Source of the DNA: Diadophis punctatus similis | Lineage: Eukaryota; Chordata; Lepidosauria; Squamata; Dipsadidae | DNA: 64,000 nucleotides | Direction: 5' to 3' | Assembly (NCBI GenBank): GCA_023053685.1 | Contig: JALIGW010000002.1 | Coordinates: 163,138,534-163,202,533, forward strand | In this document: in pieces, positions 23,156 through 36,195 of the stretch | How the letters are laid out: every line of letters begins with the position of its first letter | Numbering within the stretch: the first letter of the stretch is position 1 | The notes under the pieces: model-generated | What the model was told of the DNA's origin: nothing | Databases searched by the model: none | Seen by the model: the letters and a program-made list of their open reading frames with translations, nothing else | Translations under genes and position numbers: made by a program

Positions 23156-24341
23156 TGTCTTCCTAGCCCGTAAAAGCCAGCAAGGCATCAGCTCACTATG
23201 GCACTTTACAACAACGTGACCCAACTCTTGAGATCACCTAAGGCTGGTTAGATGCTCTACCTATTATAATGTCAGTCATATGAGAAATCAAATTTCTATA
23301 AGAAATCCAGTTGAAACATTCCCAGGATTAAGAGCTACAGTTTACTCCCTTGAACAGCTGAAAGGCCACAGGCAAAAGCACAGGAATGTTAGTGGATTCG
23401 CAGGAAGAAAAAAAACCCAATTTTTCAGCTTCATCCATCCATCCATCCATCCATCCATTCATTCATTATCATTCTTCTTTTAAGTGTTGGATAAAAAAGT
23501 CTCTAGAAGGCAAATTATTCCCATTTCTAATTTAAAAATCCATTAGTTATGGATTTTTGCCCCAAAATGCCTGAATTTCAACAACATAATTTTGGGCAAT
23601 CTGGATGAATTTGTGTGGGTCTGAATGTAGAAATAGAAACAGGGTGTCTCCTAGTGATTTTCTACTCCCATTTCTACTCTTTTGTAAAGAAAAAAAAATC
23701 TGCCATCCAAAATTTGAAGAGTTAACTTCTGAATTCTATGCATCACCCACACGTTACTGACATCAGAATTAAGGCCAGTGATTAAGTAAAGAATTTCCAA
23801 GTAAAGGTATCCAACTAACTCTATGAAACCCTCTGAAAACATCTACTCCCACTTAAAAAAAGTGTTTTTGACATTTTAATAATTGCCTACATTTTGATTT
23901 TCTTAAAACCATGAATGTGTTTGAGTTTGATTTTAAAAATACATTCATATGTTTAAGGAAGTCCAGTGACTAGGAAGGGAAGATTTAGCATTGTCTGACA
24001 GTGAGTCAGGATAATGAAAACATTCACAGCACTTATCTATAAACTGAGTCAAAATTACCATTTCTTAATGGGCCCCATATTATTATTCTCCATTCCCTAT
24101 TTGGATAAGAAATGTTTCATATCTTGATGTTGACTTTAAAGCTTACTGTACTTACATTTGGACATGAATTTTATTCTCCACAATCTGATATATTTTCAGA
24201 ATTATTCATGCTAACAGTTAGAGAATCATTCATGTCCGAAACTGAGCATTCATTGACTTGTAAAATTAAACTTCACCCATAAGTGTTTGCCTTGACATGA
24301 CAACACTGAAGAAAGTCAAAGTGTAACTTTATATTTTCATT
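23156..24341. other. Unique interval, no gene seen
   Basis: About 1.2 kb with no recognised transposon. A small CATC array lies at 23430-23470. Short open frames show no known domain. Confidence 0.45.
23430..23470. repeat. (CATC)n/(ATTC)n microsatellite
   Basis: About seven CATC units followed by three ATTC units. Confidence 0.92.
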
Positions 24342-25239
<898 letters not shown>

Positions 25240-25241
25240 TA

Positions 25242-25506
25242 CAGTGGTAACTTGGCACTCATTGTTAATTGGTTCCTGGAGGTGTGATGAGCACCAAAAA
25301 TAATAACTACCAAACACATTTTTCCCATAAGGAATAACCACACGGTTATTTTGGTCAGAGTCACACAGCAGCTGACACTGAAAGTTCTAGCTTGCGTACT
25401 GCGTACCAAACAAACAACAAGTACAGGACAAAATTTTCATGTCAAAATGTGTTGAGTACCAAATGCATTGAGTTTCAAAGCAGTTGAGTACCACAAGGTA
25501 CCATTG
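25242..25506. mobile_element. TA-flanked MITE, CAGTGGTA family
   Basis: A 265-bp non-autonomous DNA element with ends CAGTGGTAACTTGG and CCACAAGGTACCATTG as imperfect inverted repeats, flanked by TA at 25240-25241 and 25507-25508. Repeated GAGTACCAAA-type blocks near the right end mirror the left. TA target suggests Tc1/mariner. No transposase. Confidence 0.8.
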
Positions 25507-25593
25507 TATAACAGATATCACTCTTTTATCACTTTGGGTTACTCTAAAATAATGAAATATTTCTATGGTGTCTAGATAATTTTTTTTTGCCAG

Positions 25594-25699
25594 TGCCTAA
25601 ACTGCCATATAATGTGAGGTTATATATTACACGTAGTCCTTATTTAATAACCACAACTGAGACTAAGAATTTGGTCATTAAGTGAAGTTGTCGCTACAT
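25594..25699 (+). repeat. Local duplication, copy 1
   Basis: This 106-bp stretch (about 36 bp of flank plus the left end of the MITE at 25630) recurs at 26878-26969 in the same orientation, with 14 bp missing from the second copy and only a few other differences. Confidence 0.85.
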
Positions 25700-25834
25700 T
25701 GAAACCATGACTGCGCTTATGATCTTATTTCATAGACCTGTGAAAGTCATAAATGCAAGGACTGTTTGCAAAGTTACTGGTCCATCACTAACACCAGTGG
25801 CTAAACAAGTCAGTTGCTAAATGACGACTACCCA
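25630..25834 (+). mobile_element. TA-flanked MITE, CAGGTAGTC family, short copy
   Basis: A 205-bp copy starting CACGTAGTCCTTATTTAA and ending GACGACTACCCA, with TA on each side. It keeps CCACAACTGAGACTAAG and GGTCATTAAGTGAAG from the family but lacks much of the centre. The solo LTR at 25838 inserted at its right end. Confidence 0.75.
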
Positions 25835-25837
25835 TAT

Positions 25838-26044
25838 TGTTAAGTATTGAGACTGCATAGTTTACTCCAAGGTCCGCTGTTCAAGCGGGAAAATGGAGGC
25901 TGTTGATTGGTTGAGCCATCTGACAGCTCCCTATAAAAGGGGAAGCTGTCAGCCTGGCTCTCTGCTGGATCTTGTATATAGTTACAATAAACAACTGTTT
26001 GTCTTGAAGCCTGTCTCAAGCCTCTTCAGTCCCAGGACTCAACA
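25838..26044 (+). mobile_element. Short solo LTR with perfect 5-bp duplication
   Basis: A 207-bp element with termini TGTTAAG and CTCAACA. CATAT is duplicated exactly at 25833-25837 and 26045-26049. A strong TATA box TATAAAA lies at 25932-25938 and AATAAA at 25986-25991, in plus orientation and only about 50 bp apart, implying a very short R region. There is no internal viral sequence. The two-ended structure and target duplication make the solo LTR call firm; the retroelement class (ERV or Gypsy) is not determined. Confidence 0.88.
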
Positions 26045-26214
26045 CATATAATAAAAACATTCCATCAGAAGAGATCTCCTGTCTAGCCATGCTTGTTCAT
26101 GTATTTTGTTTATGAGAAGTGAGCTTTTAAAGTCAGCCCAATTCTTTGAACCTTGCCCCTCATAAGCTTGGTTCAAACATAATACAGCTCAATTGCTGTA
26201 TCCTACTCTGATGA

Positions 26215-26565
26215 GGGACACAGTGGCTCAGTGGCTAAGATGCTGAGCTTGTCAATCAGAAGGTCGCAGTTCAGCAGTTCAAATCCCTAGTGCCGCATAA
26301 CAGAATGAGCTCCCGTTACTTGTCCCAGCTTCTGGCAACCTAGCAGTTCGAAAGCACGTGAAAAATGCAAGTAGCAAAATAGGGACCACTTCGGTGGGGA
26401 GGTAATAGTGCTCTGTGCGTCTTCGGTGTTTAGTCATGCTGGACACATGACCATGGAGATGTCTTCAGACAGCGCTGGCTCCTCTGCTTAGAAACGCAGA
26501 TGAGCACTGCCTCAAGAGCTGGAAATGACTAGCACGCATGTGCAGGGTAACCTTTACCTTTACCT
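26215..26565 (+). mobile_element. Sauria-type tRNA SINE
   Basis: A near full-length SINE of about 351 bp. The tRNA-like head starts GGACACAGTGGCTCAGTGG (box A region) with CAGTTCAAATCC as box B. A central domain follows (GAGCTCCCGTTACTTGTCCC, GTTTAGTCATGCTGG), and the 3' end is an ACCTTT repeat tail, the Bov-B-like ending that characterises Sauria SINEs of squamates. Target duplication TACTCTGATGA is exact at 26204-26214 and 26566-26576. It is transcribed by RNA polymerase III when active and moved by Bov-B LINE machinery. Confidence 0.88.
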
Positions 26566-26576
26566 TACTCTGATGA

Positions 26577-26645
26577 TTATTTATTTATTTTATTTATTTA
26601 TTTAGTGTTCTTCTATGCTGCCCTACTCCCTGAGGACTAGAAATA
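26577..26645 (-). mobile_element. Tiny L2 LINE 3' end, antisense
   Basis: An AT-rich TTTA-type tail followed by TATGCTGCCCTACTCCCTGA resembles the reverse complement of the L2 3' end (GGAGTTGGGCGGCATA). Only the last 50 bp or so is present, immediately after the Sauria SINE duplication. Confidence 0.55.
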
Positions 26646-26877
26646 CTCAGTGAGTTTGCAGACTGTTCTATCTACTTGAATTTCAATTTTTCTCCCTGTT
26701 CATAAGGAACTTGTTTGAGGAGAAATCTGGACCTGCAAATCTATCTTTTATCTCAAGCCACTTTCTGAAATCAGATGCACTGCAGTTGCAACTAGCTGGG
26801 CAGGCAAACCTTACTATTAGGCACAACGAGGCGAGAGAGTAAAATGGAAAATGTTGCAAGGTAGTATCTAAACTATA

Positions 26878-26969
26878 TGCCTAAACTGCCATATAATGTG
26901 AGGTTATATATTACAGGTAGTCCTTATTGAGACTAAGAATTGGGTCATTAAGTGAAGTAGTCGCTACAT
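26878..26969 (+). repeat. Local duplication, copy 2
   Basis: Second copy of 25594-25699. It shares TGCCTAAACTGCCATATAAT and the MITE start ACAGGTAGTCCTTATT, but lacks 14 bp inside and stops after CGCTACAT. It keeps CAGGTAG, closer to the family terminus than copy 1. Confidence 0.85.
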
Positions 26970-28515
26970 GAAAGAGCTTTATGTCCCTTAGCCTGCTTTG
27001 CAGAAAAAAAAATCCCAACATATTGGCTTAATGCACAAGAGAGAACATTTTCTCTGTGCTAATGTGGAACAAATTATCTATTACCTATCGAATTTGTACA
27101 AAGAATAGCAAAAGTCAATTCTTGGACTCAGGCAGCAAAGTGTCTTGACTTATTACCTTTGTTAACTTTAAAAAAATGGTAGAAAGAATTAAAAATGAGA
27201 TTTTAGAAGCAATGGACAAGTCACAAACACTCTTAATGGCCAAATCCTGCCTGCAACATCTAAAGCACACAGCTGTATTTCTACCAGAAATTCTAGCTTT
27301 CCTGTTACATAACTTTTCCACATTCATTATTTCAGCTGAAATATGACTTTGTGAGAAGGGAAAGACATAGATTTGCAAATGACATAAAAAACTAGGCTAC
27401 CAATAAGCAGAAATGTATGTGCTTCAGTGAAGCATAGTAGTGTATTTATGCTGGCTATTGGCTGCCAACATGGAAAATCCTCAAATTGGGTCTGTCATAT
27501 GGAAGCAGAGAGAAGTATTGTGGAGCACAGGATTAAGAATCAAAAACATTTGATGCCCTTTTGTATTTCATATACAATAATTCATATTGTAGCTTGAGAG
27601 ATCATTAACAAAATTAAATCCAATTCTTTCTTAATACTAAAATAAGCCAACATTAACAAAATTAAATGTAATTAATTGGAAAAAAAGAAGATGCAAATCC
27701 TATAGATAATCAAACATGAATTTCAAACCTGTTAGTGGTAGAAAGAGAATGTTATCAGAGCAGTAATGTTATGAAAGAAAGCTATTTTCATTGTGCATTA
27801 TATATCTCAGTTTCTTCATCATCTAATGCAGTCATTAAATCCTGCTTTTCAGGACGTCAGAGATTACCTAACAGTTTATCTTGCATTACTATATCTGAGA
27901 AGCAGAAATAGCCATGGAATTATGGCTGTTACTCTAAAGTGTTGAGTTATTTCTGGATTTAACAATACAAGAGAAGGATTTTTTTTTCATATTTTAGAAC
28001 TGAGACAAATCCTCACAGAGTTCTAAATTGTTGCAGCAATATGAAATGGATTAGGCATCAAAATCCACTTGTTTTGCCAAACCCAAAGATGGTTTGAAAT
28101 CTGCTGCATAATATAATTGTTATCCTGAATACATCGCACAGCTTTAAAAAGGGTTTTAATTTCTTTTTTTAGAATTTCTCTTACAGAGCCCACAGTATTC
28201 CTGCAGAGGATGAATCATAACTGGGGGGAAAAAATCCTCTTTGGAAAACAGCAACATGACCAAGCTCTGATGACTGTATTTCTAATTGCTGTTATTTGAA
28301 GCTTATACATTTTTCCTCTGAAGTAAGCAAGCAAAGGTCTCCAATTGTTTTAGACAAAATCCTCTGAAAAATACAGCCATTTTAGTCATTAATCTAGATT
28401 GCCCGAACAATAAACACAATTCTGTGAGTCTCCATGCTTTAATGGTGCATACATTTTAGAGTGTCAACATATCAAATATGCATACATACACACATGCATG
28501 ATAAAGTGCTAAATA
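26970..28515. other. Unique AT-rich interval, no gene seen
   Basis: About 1.5 kb without recognised transposons. Open frames up to 87 codons (27115-27378, minus) have no known domain. Confidence 0.45.
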
Positions 28516-28527
28516 AAAACGTCCCAA

Positions 28528-28925
28528 AGGTGCTTTTTTCAGGAGGTAACAGAACTTTCTTGTATTTTTTTCTTTTGAGGTCATTTCGCTTCTCATCCAA
28601 GATGCTTCTTCAGCTCTGACTGGATGGTGGGGAATGGAAGGATTTATATTTCTTGCAGACAGCTGGTCATTTGCATTCTTTTAGAGAGTCATTGAGGCCA
28701 CTTGGAGGTTAATCTGTGTCCTCTGGGTCACTTGAGTAGCGCAAATGTGGAGCCTTCTTGGCTGCAGGATGTTTTCTGCCCTGTATCCCTTCACTGTTGA
28801 AGACAGACACAGGCTGTTGGGAATGAGTCTGTGTTGTCTGCATCTCAAACTGAAGTGCAAAGTGTGCCCTTAAAAGTAGAAGGAAGTCCAGTTGCCTCCT
28901 GAAAAAAGCACCTTTGGGACAACAA
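28528..28925. mobile_element. Repeat with 26-bp terminal inverted repeats, class unclear
   Basis: About 400 bp bounded by GTCCCAAAGGTGCTTTTTTC...GGAGG at 28529 and its reverse complement ending CACCTTTGGGAC at 28921. Flanks show only AAC on both sides. The interior on the minus strand contains GAAGCATCTTGGATGAGAAG, a motif I associate with Penelope-like elements or related retroposons of fish and reptiles. The inverted ends could equally mark a DNA transposon. No transposase or polymerase is readable. Confidence 0.6.
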
Positions 28926-29097
28926 TGACCTGGATGACTGAGAATCTCCATAGATGTTTTGCTAAATAAAAAGTACAGGCAACATATTAAACAGCCACCG
29001 CAACAAAACCTGCATATATGCTACACTTGAGTTTTCAAAATGAGAAGGAAATAATCTTGTGCGGTTTTTTGGGTTTTTGATTTTTGAGCAGCAGGTA

Positions 29098-29511
29098 CAG
29101 GTACTTACAACAGTTGACTTACAACTTACAACTGTTGACTTACAACAGTTCATTTAGTGGACTGTTCAAAATTACAACAACACTGAAAAAAATGACTTAT
29201 GACCGTTTTGCACAGTTGTGATCTTTGAAGCGTCCCCATGATCATGTGACCAAAATTCAGATGCTTGGCAACTGGTTCATACTTATGACCGTTGCTGTGT
29301 CCCAGGCTCATGTGATCATCTTTTGCAACTTTCTGACAACCAAAGTCAATGGGGAAGCCAACAACCGGGTTACTAATTTAACAACTGCAATAATTCACTT
29401 AACAACTGTGGCAAGAAAGGTCATAAAATGGGGCAAAACTCAGTCAACAAATGTCTCACTTAACAACAGAAATTTTGGGCTCTATTGTGGTCGTAAGTTG
29501 AGGACTACCGG
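29098..29511 (-). mobile_element. TA-flanked MITE, CAGGTAGTC family, reverse orientation
   Basis: A 414-bp copy in the opposite orientation to the one at 37.9 kb: its right end reads CGTAAGTTGAGGACTACCGG, TA-flanked. The left end has the CAGGTA start but carries a short duplication (ACTTACAACAGTTGACTTAC, repeated with slight change). The 121-codon plus-strand frame at 29225-29590 lies across it and is not a gene. Confidence 0.82.
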
Positions 29512-29513
29512 TA

Positions 29514-31188
<1,675 letters not shown>

Positions 31189-31432
31189 CAAGGGTCCCCA
31201 ATCCCCAGGCCATCCCTCATACTGGGATGCAGCCCATTCAGAACTGGGCCGCATAAGTGGTGGGCAAACGCATGAGCTCGCACAGCTCCACTTGCATGAG
31301 CGACATGTGTCCTTCACTTATGCAAATGGAGATAAGTGTCCAAGCGCACGCACCTGATACTTCACGGAACTATCCTTCACATCCCCCACTCCCACCACTG
31401 GGCCACAAAGCCAGAAAGGTCGAAGACCGCTG
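31189..31432. mobile_element. hAT MITE, CAAGGGTCCCCAA family
   Basis: A 244-bp element starting CAAGGGTCCCCAATCCCC and ending GGTCGAAGACCGCTG. Flanking octamers ATCTAGAA and ATCTAAAA (31181-31188, 31433-31440) match at seven of eight bases. Interior contains CACTGGGCCACAAAGCC, mirroring the left GAACTGGGCCGC. Non-coding. Confidence 0.82.
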
Positions 31433-31440
31433 ATCTAAAA

Positions 31441-32011
31441 TATGGGTCCAAACTTTTGGCTTGTCTGGGCTGCAATGAGTGAAGAGGAATTGTCCAGAGA
31501 AAACATATTCATTGTTTCCTGCAGGACCATCTTTTTAAATATACATTCTTCCTGACTTGAACAAGAAGCTCAGAAGGGAATGCTATGGCTTCTTTACCCT
31601 TGCAGGCAGAGGGAAATCTGCAAGCAGACTTTTTAATGGTAATCCCATCTCTTTGGAAGAATTTGCCAACCAATATTTGGATGGCTGTAGTCAGTAAGCA
31701 AATATAACAACAGTTCTGTTTATAAATCCATTGAAAAGTGTACAATAATAAAATTGATAGGAAACTGACAAGTAGGCTTTTCGGATACGTCAAAATGTTA
31801 TTATTCCATTGTCCTCGCTAATAAATAATTTTTTTTCCTGAAATTATTTTGTTATTTCATGACAGCGCACTTTCATTTAAATGTTTTGCTAAAATCAATC
31901 TGAACTGAACTTTTTCAACTATACACACAAGACTTATTGGAATATGTGAGCACTCAGTAAATATGTACGACCTTTAAACTAATATTTTGGTTTTTGCTGA
32001 TTAGATAGGGT
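31441..32011. other. Unique interval, no gene seen
   Basis: About 570 bp. The 94-codon minus-strand frame at 31509-31793 has no recognised domain. Confidence 0.45.
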
Positions 32012-32084
32012 TTCCTTCCTTCCTTCCTTCCTTCCTTCCTTCCTTCCTTCCTTCCTTCCTTCCTTCCTTCCTTCCTTCCTTCCT
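32012..32084. repeat. (CCTT)n microsatellite
   Basis: About 18 CCTT units, pure pyrimidine on the plus strand. Confidence 0.97.
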
Positions 32085-32580
32085 ATTATCACTTTGGACT
32101 TAGGACAGTGTAATATACAAAACAAAAATACCTATACACAAAACCCAATTATTAAGTATGGTTAATGCATGTACCTCTGAGGAAAAAGAGAAATCTATAA
32201 TATATGGGCTGCCACACCAAGTGCTGCACCTCAGGAAGTGGTGGACTTTCCTTTACTGGAAGGGATGGCATGGGGGTTTAAACACAGGTTGGGTAGTTAT
32301 TTGTTGGAGATACTTGTTGGAGATATTTGTTGGAGTTGTGGATTTCTACCCTGGTCAGAAACTTGGAGTAGTTACTCTCAAAAGTCCATTCCAAATCTTA
32401 TATTCTATGATACTTTTTTAAAAAAGTATTCTTAAATTAATTTACTGGACCAAATTCTGTTCCATTAAGTAAAGTTTTTAATCTAACATGCATCCTTTTA
32501 AACAATAGTAACGTTTATGAAATAATACAACAAACAATTCAAAAAACTTCCCATCTGCACTGTCCCCATCTGCACTGTTG
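32085..32580. other. Unique or decayed interval
   Basis: No clear repeat. The 32210-32415 part (GCTGCACCTCAGGAAGTGGTG onward, to TTCTATGATA) reads loosely like a degraded CR1 3' end, but the match is too weak to assign. The 87-codon frame here has no known domain. Confidence 0.35.
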
Positions 32581-32831
32581 AAGAGCCGAGGTGGCGCAGT
32601 GGTTAGAGTGCAGCACTGCAGGCTACTTCAGCTGACTGCTAGCTGCAGTTCAGCTGTTCAAATCTCACCGGCTCAAGGTTGACTCAGCCTTCCATCCTTC
32701 TGAGGTCGGTAAAATGAGGACCCAGATTGTTGGGGGCAATATGCTGAACTCTGTAAACCGCTTAGAGAGGGCTGTAAAGCAATATGAAGTGGTATATAAG
32801 TCTAAGTGCTATTGCTATTGCTATTGCTATT
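32581..32831 (+). mobile_element. tRNA-derived SINE (family B), near full length
   Basis: The best copy of this family in the window. The head starts GAGCCGAGGTGGCGCAGTGG with GTTCAAATCTC as box B. The body carries GACTCAGCCTTCCATCCTTC and CCCAGATTGTTGGGGGCAAT, and the 3' end is GTATATAAGTCTAAGTGC followed by (TATTGC)n. It has polymerase III promoter-like boxes and no coding capacity. A clean target duplication was not found. The exact published family name is uncertain. Confidence 0.9.
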
Positions 32832-33327
32832 CCATATAATTGCTTCCTAATGAATTTCAAGAAAGAAAATCTCCAACTATTCAATACAAACTGTACAATA
32901 CAAATGTCTGTTTGATTCTAGATCTTATTAGCTTATAATAAAGCTGTAGACAAACTAAAAAGAATTTGTAGTCCATCAATCATTCTATGGCTGAAAAAGT
33001 CTATAGTGAAAGTAAGAACATTTGTCAACAGTCAAAGATAAGTTTCTTTGATCATAGAGCACAGAGTCTAGAGTGGTCGATTTTACTGAGCAAGGTCTGA
33101 CTCCTTTCCCAGAGTTGCTATTCCGGCAAAGATTAGGCCTCTAAAAGCTCTCTGCTGGAATCTGTGGCTGAAAAGTCATATCTTGCCCTGAGCATTTTTC
33201 TTCAAACTATAACTGTTGAATGAAACAACACTTATTAGCAGAAAAACAGTACAGCAAGCTCCGTAGCAGAGCACCTCAAATTGGATCTATTGGGTTGAAC
33301 TGCTATCAAAGATAGGATTTAGGATAT
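32832..33327. other. Unique interval, no gene seen
   Basis: About 500 bp without recognised features. Confidence 0.45.
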
Positions 33328-33458
33328 CGTATGTCAAACTGGTAGCCTGCAGGCTGGATGCATCATGCACAGGCCACACCCACCCCAGCTCCACAAAGGC
33401 AAAAAAGTCACGATACATCATGATACATCATGTGACGTGATCGGGTTTGACACCCGTG
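33328..33458. mobile_element. hAT MITE (GTCAAACTC family), degraded ends
   Basis: 131 bp starting CGTATGTCAAACTGG and ending GGGTTTGACACCCGTG. It shares the TGCATCATGC and ATACATCATGTGACG interior with the two copies around 18.5 and 20.1 kb. The flanking octamers do not match cleanly. Confidence 0.78.
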
Positions 33459-33539
33459 ATATAGAGCAAAGATTGTCTCTAAAACAACAGATACAGTATC
33501 TTTATGGAACATCACTCTTTACAATTTGAAAACATTGGC

Positions 33540-33540
<1 letters not shown>

Positions 33541-33577
<37 letters not shown>
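33541..33577. repeat. (CTTT)n microsatellite
   Basis: About nine CTTT units. Confidence 0.95.
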
Positions 33578-33579
<2 letters not shown>

Positions 33580-33937
33580 TGGAAGTTGAACTGTGGACCA
33601 AGAGGTTAAAAGGAAGAAAAGAAAAAAAATGTCATTTGGTTTTGCTATAGGGAATAATTAAGGAAAAGTATTTGGGTTTTCTAGTTTCCATTCATGAGCA
33701 GTTCCTTATGCATATGAGGGGACTGACTACCAATCTTAAGTAGCATCTCATCTGAAATTCCATTTTGGGTATACTGGCGGGATAAGCACATAAAGTTATG
33801 CTACTGACAAACATTGGTTACAAATATAGAGAACTACTGATAATTGTATATTTCCATGAAACACATACACACACAAATCTACAATTGAGGGTCTGCTTCA
33901 CTAGATGATTTTTACTTTAAAAAAATCCTAGAATATA
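33578..33937. other. Unique interval, no gene seen
   Basis: About 360 bp AT-rich sequence without recognised features. Confidence 0.45.
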
Positions 33938-34562
33938 CCATATTTTTCGGAGTATAAGACGCACCTTTTTCCTCCCTAAAAGTGGCTGAAAATTCAGGTG
34001 TGTCTTATACTTCGAATGTAGCTTTTTTTCCAGCCCTAACTAGGTGCTAACAGATCTTCCCAGCTCTTACCTTGCAGGCTTTTTCATTGTTACTCTCTCC
34101 AAAGAATGTTTTTCCAGCCCTAAGTCTTTGCAGGTTTTTTTTCATTGCTCTACTTGCTCCAAAGAAGTTGTTTTCTAGCCCTAACCAGGTGCTAACGATC
34201 TTCCCAGCTCTTACTGGCTTGCAGGCTCTTTCATTGTTATTCTCTCAGAAGGTTTTTTTAAGTCCTAACCAGGAGATAAAATAATGTGCTGCAGCTGCTC
34301 TGAATAAGTTTTTTTTTAGCCCTAACCAGGTGCTAACGATCTTCCCAGCTCTTACTGGCTTGCAGGCTCTTTCATTGTTACTCTCTCAGAAGAAGGTTTT
34401 TTTAAGTCCTAACCAGGAGATAAAATAATGTGCTGAAGCTGACCAGATTAAGGATGCTAGCCAGATGAATACCTGGTAGGCAGATTGTTTTCCCCTATTT
34501 TCCTCCCCAAAAACTAAGGTGCGTCTTATACTCCGGTGCGTCTTATACTCCGAAAAATACGG
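33938..34562. mobile_element. TA-flanked DNA element with internal tandem repeats
   Basis: A 625-bp element with long inverted ends: CCATATTTTTCGGAGTATAA and the mirrored TTATACTCCGAAAAATACGG, flanked by TA at 33936-33937 and 34563-34564. The right terminus carries a doubled TGCGTCTTATACTCCG. The interior holds about three imperfect copies of a 90-170 bp unit with AGCCCTAACCAGGTGCTAAC, ATCTTCCCAGCTCTTAC and GCAGGCTCTTTCATTGTTA. No transposase is readable. The ends match a MITE type widespread in vertebrates; the superfamily is not settled, and the TA target favours Tc1/mariner. Confidence 0.83.
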
Positions 34563-34564
34563 TA

Positions 34565-35535
34565 ATATATAACATAGTTATCAACCTGTTTTATTACTGC
34601 TAAGAGCTAAAAGCCTTCAATTTTGTGTCCATGCTGCCCATGCTAGAACCTTACACATATTCACACATCCAAGGCTCCTATAACATCTTCAAATGTACCA
34701 CTTCAAATTCCCAATGAACCACTTCAAATTCCATGTTTGACAGTATGGGCTTCGCTGTTTTCTCATATTAAACTATTCCTTTAAATGCAAAAGCATGTTC
34801 TGTTTCTAGCAAACAAGCCAAAGAAAAGACTAATTTATGTTGAGATCACCACCAAAATAATTTTGGTTACCTTGCTATGTCTATCATGGGAGCTATTAGC
34901 ATCTTAATTTGATTTGTGCCATGATTAAATTCCAGCTTCCAAAATTTACATGAGCAATTGAAACTTTATTATCACCAAGGCTGCCTTATTGTTCTGCTGC
35001 CAAATGGTTTGGAGTTACATACTTGTCCCTATTTCTATATCCCTAGAGTGTCTTTTTTTTCCTGAGTCAGAACGCTTAACTTTATGAGACAGTTTAGCAA
35101 TTGTATATAATCATAAAATCTCGCTTGCACCACCGGACTGAGTTGCCATAATAGCGAGAAAAATTTGAAAGCACTTGATTGCATGCTTCTCACTTGAGGC
35201 CCTTAAAGGATCTTCCAAACCCTTATTTAAAATAATGTACATAGTCTTGTCTGAGATGAATACACTCAAAAGATCTGGTCCTTCTTAGCTCCTATAATTG
35301 AAAACAGGCAGACTCTTTTTTGTGGTCTTTGAAACCACATTTATCCACAGTTGCTGAAAAGAGTTGACAAGGATTCCTGCTGTGCTGAGCACAGAAACAT
35401 TTAGGATTCTACTGGTTGCCCTAAAATAGGATGAACATTATTTGATTAAAAAGAAAAAGGAAAAGGAGGGGAAAATATCCAAAGTCCTCTTAAATCAAAG
35501 ACCTCTCATATCTTGATCTTTCCCATGTGGTATCA
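34565..35535. other. Unique interval, no gene seen
   Basis: About 970 bp AT-rich sequence with a short direct repeat near 34700-34730 (ACCACTTCAAATTCC twice). No exon or transposon recognised. Confidence 0.45.
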
Positions 35536-35543
35536 TCCTATAC

Positions 35544-35968
35544 TAGTGGTGGCGAACCTATGGAACGGGTGCCGGAAGCGGCACGCAGAGCCATCCCGCG
35601 CAGGATGCGCGGCCTTGCTGACTCCTGTGCCGCGTTCCTGTGTACACACGTGTGCTGGCCAGTTGGCCTTCGTGTCTGCGGGGCCAGCGAAACCCGGAAG
35701 TGCAGCGGTCCGGTGCACATGCCGGCACCCAAACTTCCAGGTTTCCTCCGCGCGCATGCGCGACAGCCAGCTGTTCATCAGGTGCGTGTCTGTGCCAGAA
35801 ACTGGAAGTTTGGGTGCTGGCGCATGCATGTGCACCCGACCGCTGCACTTCTGGGTTTCACTGGCCCCACGTGGCCAGCGAGGCTGCGCGGTCCAGGCGG
35901 GATGGTTTGCCGTCCCATTTCCGGCATGCAGGCGGCACGCCGCGATGCGCAAAGGTTAGCCACCACTG
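35544..35968. mobile_element. hAT element (GTGGTGGCGAACC family), CpG-rich
   Basis: A 425-bp non-autonomous hAT element starting TAGTGGTGGCGAACC and ending GGTTAGCCACCACTG. Flanking octamers TCCTATAC and TCCTATTC differ at one base. It is GC- and CpG-rich and partly self-complementary, so open frames up to 164 codons appear in several frames on both strands; these share no protein family and are composition artefacts. The relative at 37.28 kb has perfect duplications. Confidence 0.87.
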
Positions 35969-35976
35969 TCCTATTC

Positions 35977-36195
35977 ACTAGTATACCTACTAGGCAGTCC
36001 AAATACAATAATAAAAAATAAAGGCTGTCCATTAAAAAAATGAAACTAACTATGATGGCTTAGGATTGAATTTCTTAAATTTTTCAAAATGTCAGAACAC
36101 TAAACCATATTCCTTTTTAATGAGGAATACCTATGATGTTCTCCCCCCCTCTCTTTTAAAAGGGATGGGATATTGAAATCAATAGAAGTAGATGT
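35977..36195. other. Unique interval
   Basis: About 220 bp with no recognised features; a short T/C run at about 36140-36155. Confidence 0.4.

Noticed and set aside
32210..32415. CR1 3' end at 32.2 kb
   Set aside because: Some phrases resemble CR1 tails but the order and the diagnostic ending are not preserved well enough.
32583..32660. Functional tRNA gene
   Set aside because: It has box A- and B-like words but is the head of a repeated SINE, with body and tail; no clean cloverleaf was found.
35513..36021. Open frames of 84-164 codons in several frames on both strands
   Set aside because: They lie in a GC-rich, partly self-complementary hAT element with 8-bp flanking duplications; no protein family and no single favoured frame.
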